Assembly: GCF_018135625.1 (NCBI RefSeq)
Contig: NZ_CP073078.1
Span: forward strand, 4,062,501-4,126,500
Reading direction: 5' to 3'
DNA: 64,000 bases
Origin: Phenylobacterium montanum
GTDB taxonomy: Bacteria > Pseudomonadota > Alphaproteobacteria > Caulobacterales > Caulobacteraceae
In this document: one piece after another, positions 60,866 to 64,000 of the stretch
How positions within the stretch are numbered: the first letter of the stretch is position 1
Layout: each line of letters opens with the position of its first letter
Notes under the pieces: model-generated
Databases searched by the model: none
What the model was told of the DNA's origin: nothing
What the model saw: only the letters and a program-made list of their open reading frames with translations
Translations under genes and position numbers: made by a program

Positions 60866-61909
60866 ATGACCCCGTTCGACGCCGCCATAGTTCATAGCAG
60901 CCCCAACGCCCAGCGGCCCGCCCTGGTCGACGGATTCGGCCGCAAGGTGACCTATCTGCGCGTTTCGGTCACCGACCGCTGCGATTTGCGCTGCGTCTAT
61001 TGCATGGCGGAGCGGATGACCTTCCTGCCCAAGGCCGAGGTGCTGTCGCTGGAGGAGCTGGACCAGGTCTCCACCGCCTTCATCGAGATGGGGGTCAAAA
61101 AGCTGCGCCTGACCGGCGGCGAGCCCTTGGTTCGCAAGGGCTTTCTCGAGCTCGTGGCGGGTCTGGCCCGGCACCTGAAGACCGGCGCCCTGGACGAGCT
61201 GACCCTGACCACCAACGGCACGCACCTGGCGCAGTACGCCGCCGACCTGGCCGCTCTTGGCGTACGGCGGGTTAATGTTTCCCTGGACACGCTGGACGCG
61301 GACCTCTTCGGCCGCCTGACCCGCGGGGGTCGCCTGGATCAGGTGCTCGAGGGCATAGAGGCGGCCCAGGCCGCGGGCCTTGCGGTCAAGATCAACACCG
61401 TGGCCCTGGCCTCGGACAATGCCGCCGAGTTGCCTAGCCTGATCCAATGGGCGCATGGCCGCGACATGGCCATCACCCTGATCGAGACCATGCCGCTGGG
61501 CGAGACCGGCGAGGACCGTACTGACCAGTTCCTGTCGCTTCAGGCCGTGCGCCGCGAGCTGGAGAGCTACTGGACCCTGACCGAGCTCGACATGACCACC
61601 GGCGGTCCTGCGCGCTACGTACGGGTGGAGGAGACCGGCGGGCGGCTCGGCCTTATCACCCCGCTGACGCACAATTTCTGCGAAAGCTGCAATCGCGTGC
61701 GGTTGACCTGCACCGGCACCCTGCACACTTGCCTCGGCCGCGAGGACGCCAGCGACCTGCGGGCGGTGATGCGCGGCGGCGCCTCGTCCGACGAGTTGAA
61801 GGCTGCCATTCGCTTGGCCATAGACGGCAAGCCCCAGGGCCACGACTTCCACATCGAGCGCGGCTCGGCGCCGGCCCTCGCCCGGCACATGTCGACCACC
61901 GGAGGCTGA
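60866..61909 (+). CDS. moaA: GTP 3',8-cyclase MoaA
   Basis: Radical-SAM enzyme starting molybdopterin synthesis. First cluster motif CDLRCVYC (39-46), GGEPLVR region, and second cluster near the C-terminus in [15 protein letters not shown]. The protein ends in the double glycine STTGG needed by MoaA. 347 residues; a GTG nine bases upstream is an alternative start. First gene of moaA-moaD-moaE-moaB-moaC-moeA. Confidence 0.96.
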   Translation: MTPFDAAIVHSSPNAQRPALVDGFGRKVTYLRVSVTDRCDLRCVYCMAERMTFLPKAEVLSLEELDQVSTAFIEMGVKKLRLTGGEPLVRKGFLELVAGLARHLKTGALDELTLTTNGTHLAQYAADLAALGVRRVNVSLDTLDADLFGRLTRGGRLDQVLEGIEAAQAAGLAVKINTVALASDNAAELPSLIQWAHGRDMAITLIETMPLGETGEDRTDQFLSLQAVRRELESYWTLTELDMTTGGPARYVRVEETGGRLGLITPLTHNFCESCNRVRLTCTGTLHTCLGREDASDLRAVMRGGASSDELKAAIRLAIDGKPQGHDFHIERGSAPALARHMSTTGG

Positions 61910-61914
61910 CGGCC

Positions 61915-62160
61915 ATGGCCCGCGTGCTGCTGTTCGGGCGCCTGGCCGACATAGCCGGCTGGCGCGAGCGGGTATTCGAGCCAACTCCTGCCAGCCTTTC
62001 CGCTCTCAAGGCGCTGGTCGCAGCCCTTGATCCCGCCCTGGCTGAGGCCCTGGACGGCAAGGGCGTGACCGCGGCGGTGGCGCGGGTGGCGGTGCGCGGC
62101 GACGTGGCTCTCTCCCCCGGCGTCGAGGTCGCCTTCATGCCGCCCATGAGCGGGGGGTGA
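61915..62160 (+). CDS. moaD: molybdopterin synthase small subunit MoaD
   Basis: Ubiquitin-like sulfur carrier of 81 residues ending in the essential GlyGly (PPMSGG). MARVLLFGRLADIAGWRE is the typical first strand. Follows moaA by 5 bp. Confidence 0.94.
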   Translation: MARVLLFGRLADIAGWRERVFEPTPASLSALKALVAALDPALAEALDGKGVTAAVARVAVRGDVALSPGVEVAFMPPMSGG

Positions 62161-62163
62161 GGC

Positions 62164-62607
62164 TTGCGTGTGCTGTTGCAGGCCGAGCCGTTCGATCCGG
62201 GCCAACTCCTGACCGGTTTCTCTACGGGCCGCGCCGAGACCGGCGCCGTCGTCAGCTTCACCGGCCTGGCGCGCGCCGGCGAGGGGGCGGTCGAGCGGCT
62301 GGTGCTGGAGGCCTATCCCGGCTTCACCGACGCCGAGATCGTCCGCATGGCCGAGGCGGCTGTGGCGCGGTTCTCGCTGCAGGACGTGCTGGTGGTCCAC
62401 CGCACCGGCGAGATCGCGCCGGGCGAGGCGATCGTGTTCGTGGCCACGGCCGCCGCCCATCGGCGCGAGGCCTTCGAGGCCGCCGACCACCTGATGGACT
62501 ATCTGAAGTCCCGCGCTCCGTTCTGGAAGAAGGAGCGCGGCCCGGACGGCGAGCGCTGGATCGAGCCGACCGAGCGGGACCTGAAGGACGCCGAGCGGTG
62601 GACGTGA
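62164..62607 (+). CDS. moaE: molybdopterin synthase large subunit MoaE
   Basis: Catalytic subunit that transfers sulfur from MoaD to precursor Z. 147 residues with a TTG start three bases after moaD. Segments TGAVVSFTGLAR, VLVVHRTGEIAPGEAIVFVA, HRREAFEAADHLMDYLKSRAPFWKKE carry the active-site Lys and Arg residues of the family. Confidence 0.94.
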   Translation: MRVLLQAEPFDPGQLLTGFSTGRAETGAVVSFTGLARAGEGAVERLVLEAYPGFTDAEIVRMAEAAVARFSLQDVLVVHRTGEIAPGEAIVFVATAAAHRREAFEAADHLMDYLKSRAPFWKKERGPDGERWIEPTERDLKDAERWT

Positions 62608-62665
62608 CGCCGCTCCTTCGATCCCCTAGATAGGCCGCAAGTTCCCGCAACCCGCGAGGCCCGCC

Positions 62666-63220
62666 ATGACCGCCCCCTTTTCCGCCCCAGGCGGCAGAAT
62701 CGACGAGAGCCTGAACTTCAAGCCGGTACGAGTGGCGGTGCTAACCGTCTCCGACACCCGCGACGAAAGCAATGACACCTCTGGCGATCTCTTGGCCGAA
62801 CGCGTTGTGGCGGCCGGCCACGTCCTGGCCGCTCGCGCCATCGTCCGGGACGACCGGGCTGCCATCCGGGCCAAGGTGACGGGGTGGATCGCGGCCGGCG
62901 AGGTCGACGCCATCGTCACCACCGGCGGCACGGGCCTGACCGGTCGCGACATCACGCCCGAGGCGCTGGAGCCGCTGTTCGACAAGGTGATCGACGGCTT
63001 TTCGGTGGTGTTCCACATGGTCAGCTATCAGTCGGTGGGACTCTCGACCCTGCAGTCCCGGGCTACGGCCGGGCTGATCGGCGGGGTGATCGTGTTCTGC
63101 CTGCCGGGCTCCAACGGGGCGGTGCGCGACGGCTGGGACAAGGTGATCGCCGCCCAGCTCGACAGCCGGCACAAGCCCTGCAACATGGTCGAGCTGATGC
63201 CGCGGCTGAACGAGGTCTGA
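62666..63220 (+). CDS. moaB: molybdopterin adenylyltransferase MoaB
   Basis: MogA/MoaB-fold protein that adenylylates molybdopterin, 184 residues. Family segments: [37 protein letters not shown] and [13 protein letters not shown]. The last part, [17 protein letters not shown], is the usual MoaB end. It follows moaE by 58 bp. Confidence 0.95.
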   Translation: MTAPFSAPGGRIDESLNFKPVRVAVLTVSDTRDESNDTSGDLLAERVVAAGHVLAARAIVRDDRAAIRAKVTGWIAAGEVDAIVTTGGTGLTGRDITPEALEPLFDKVIDGFSVVFHMVSYQSVGLSTLQSRATAGLIGGVIVFCLPGSNGAVRDGWDKVIAAQLDSRHKPCNMVELMPRLNEV

Positions 63221-63225
63221 GCGGC

Positions 63226-63702
63226 GTGGCCAAACTCACCCACATCGACGACCAGGGCCGCGCGCGGATGGTCGACGTCTCGGACAAGCCCGCCACCGCG
63301 CGCGAAGCGGTGGCCGCGGGCCTGGTTCGCATGGCGCCCGAAACCCTGGCCCTGGCGCTCGGCGGCGGGGGCAAGAAAGGCGATGTGCGGGCTGTGGCCG
63401 AGATCGCCGGCGTGATGGCCGCCAAGCGGACCAGCGAGTTGATCCCCATGTGCCACCCGCTTGTGCTGTCGAAGGTCGCGGTGGAGGTGGTCGAGGCGCC
63501 GGAGGGCCTGGCCGTGACGGCCCGGGTCAAGACCACTGGCCCAACGGGTGTCGAGATGGAGGCCCTGACCGCTGTCTCGGTGGCCTGCCTGACCATCTAC
63601 GACATGCTGAAGGCGGCCGACAAAGCCATGACCATCGAGGCGGTGCGCCTGTTGGAAAAGAGCGGCGGCGCTTCCGGTGATTTCCGGCGGGACGGGCCAT
63701 GA
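63226..63702 (+). CDS. moaC: cyclic pyranopterin monophosphate synthase MoaC
   Basis: Works with MoaA to make cyclic pyranopterin. 158 residues, GTG start at 63226 ([21 protein letters not shown]). [13 protein letters not shown] contains the catalytic His region, and [21 protein letters not shown] the rest of the active site with KAADKAM. It overlaps moeA by an ATGA junction. Confidence 0.96.
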   Translation: MAKLTHIDDQGRARMVDVSDKPATAREAVAAGLVRMAPETLALALGGGGKKGDVRAVAEIAGVMAAKRTSELIPMCHPLVLSKVAVEVVEAPEGLAVTARVKTTGPTGVEMEALTAVSVACLTIYDMLKAADKAMTIEAVRLLEKSGGASGDFRRDGP

Positions 63703-64000
63703 AGAACCTAGCGGTCGAGGACGCCCGCGCCCTGGTGCTGAAGGGCCTGCCGCCTGTCGGCGCTGAGACCGTTTTGCTTGCTGAGTGTCCCGGCCGGGTG
63801 CTCGCCGAAGCGGTCGTCGCCGCGCGCGACCAGCCGCCATTTGACGCCTCGGCCATGGACGGCTGGGCGGTTCGCGGCCCTGGGCCATACTACCGCATCG
63901 TCGGAGAGAGCGCGGCCGGCCACCGTTATCCCCGGCCCCTGGCGGCGGGCGAAGCGGTTCGCATCTTCACCGGCGCGCCGGTCCCGGCGGGCGCCGACAG
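63699..64000 (+). CDS. moeA: molybdopterin molybdotransferase MoeA, N-terminal part (cut by window edge)
   Basis: Inserts molybdate into adenylated molybdopterin. Only the first 100 residues are present: [21 protein letters not shown], then [18 protein letters not shown], a strongly conserved MoeA motif, and [14 protein letters not shown] at the edge. It overlaps the moaC stop and continues beyond the window. Confidence 0.94.
   Translation, partial: MKNLAVEDARALVLKGLPPVGAETVLLAECPGRVLAEAVVAARDQPPFDASAMDGWAVRGPGPYYRIVGESAAGHRYPRPLAAGEAVRIFTGAPVPAGAD

Overview
The window is a contiguous piece of a GC-rich alphaproteobacterial chromosome, most likely from Caulobacterales (Caulobacter or Phenylobacterium type). 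This rests on gene content and order recalled from those genomes: a CenR-like response regulator, the trpF-trpB-trpA-accD-folC run, the FYDLN-acid protein divergent from aroA-cmk-rpsA-ihfB, PhaR with phaAB, hisS-hisZ-hisG, and a CycM-type cytochrome. Nearly all of it is ordinary, densely packed core metabolism with many 1-4 nt stop/start overlaps. I see no prophage, transposase, plasmid gene or CRISPR array.

Layout. 1-4.8 kb: the 5' two-thirds of aconitase (minus), then the cytochrome c maturation operon ccmABCD-ccmG and a small unknown gene. 4.8-10.2 kb (minus): a MarR regulator with a lysine-rich tail, yciB, ftsY, leuC, pheA, kdsB. 10.4-18.9 kb: CycM cytochrome, a large inverted repeat, NlpC/P60 and leucyl aminopeptidase genes, a TPR protein, argG, a small possibly acquired ORF, a CenR-like regulator, an L,D-transpeptidase, a YggS-type PLP protein and a ThiE/TenI-like protein. 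18.9-26.8 kb: diguanylate cyclase, purEK, COQ9-like protein, rpsU, an exporter-type ABC pair, and two tandem paralogous alpha/beta hydrolases.

26.8-27.3 kb is the longest stretch without a protein gene. It is AT-richer and carries two 20-bp palindromes, two terminators and a candidate structured RNA on the minus strand. 27.3-36.2 kb: hisSZG, small unknown genes, phaR divergent from phaA-phaB, and a secreted protein. 36.2-41 kb: a DUF885 peptidase-like protein, then a metallophosphoesterase / cytochrome c / ECF sigma / anti-sigma operon preceded by an ECF-like promoter, then an inverted repeat. 41-56.3 kb: DUF4345 protein, TonB-dependent receptor, pseudouridine synthase, argE, the folC-accD-trpABF run, mscL, ihfB, rpsA, cmk, aroA, and the FYDLN-acid protein.

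56.4-60.2 kb: tRNA-Ala(GGC), then an apparent low-oxygen/stress group: an internally duplicated winged-helix-like protein behind an FNR/FixK-type box, UspA with a second degenerate box, an HdeD-like membrane protein, a small heat-shock protein and a DUF1150 protein. 60.2-64 kb: molybdenum cofactor genes (MocA/MobA-like, moaA, moaD, moaE, moaB, moaC, start of moeA).

The parts least explained by known biology are the RNA/palindrome island near 27 kb, the ECF-controlled redox operon near 38-41 kb, the duplicated regulator near 57 kb, and an apparent non-AUG (AUC) start for rpsU. All functional statements come from reading motifs and remembered family features; no database search was run.
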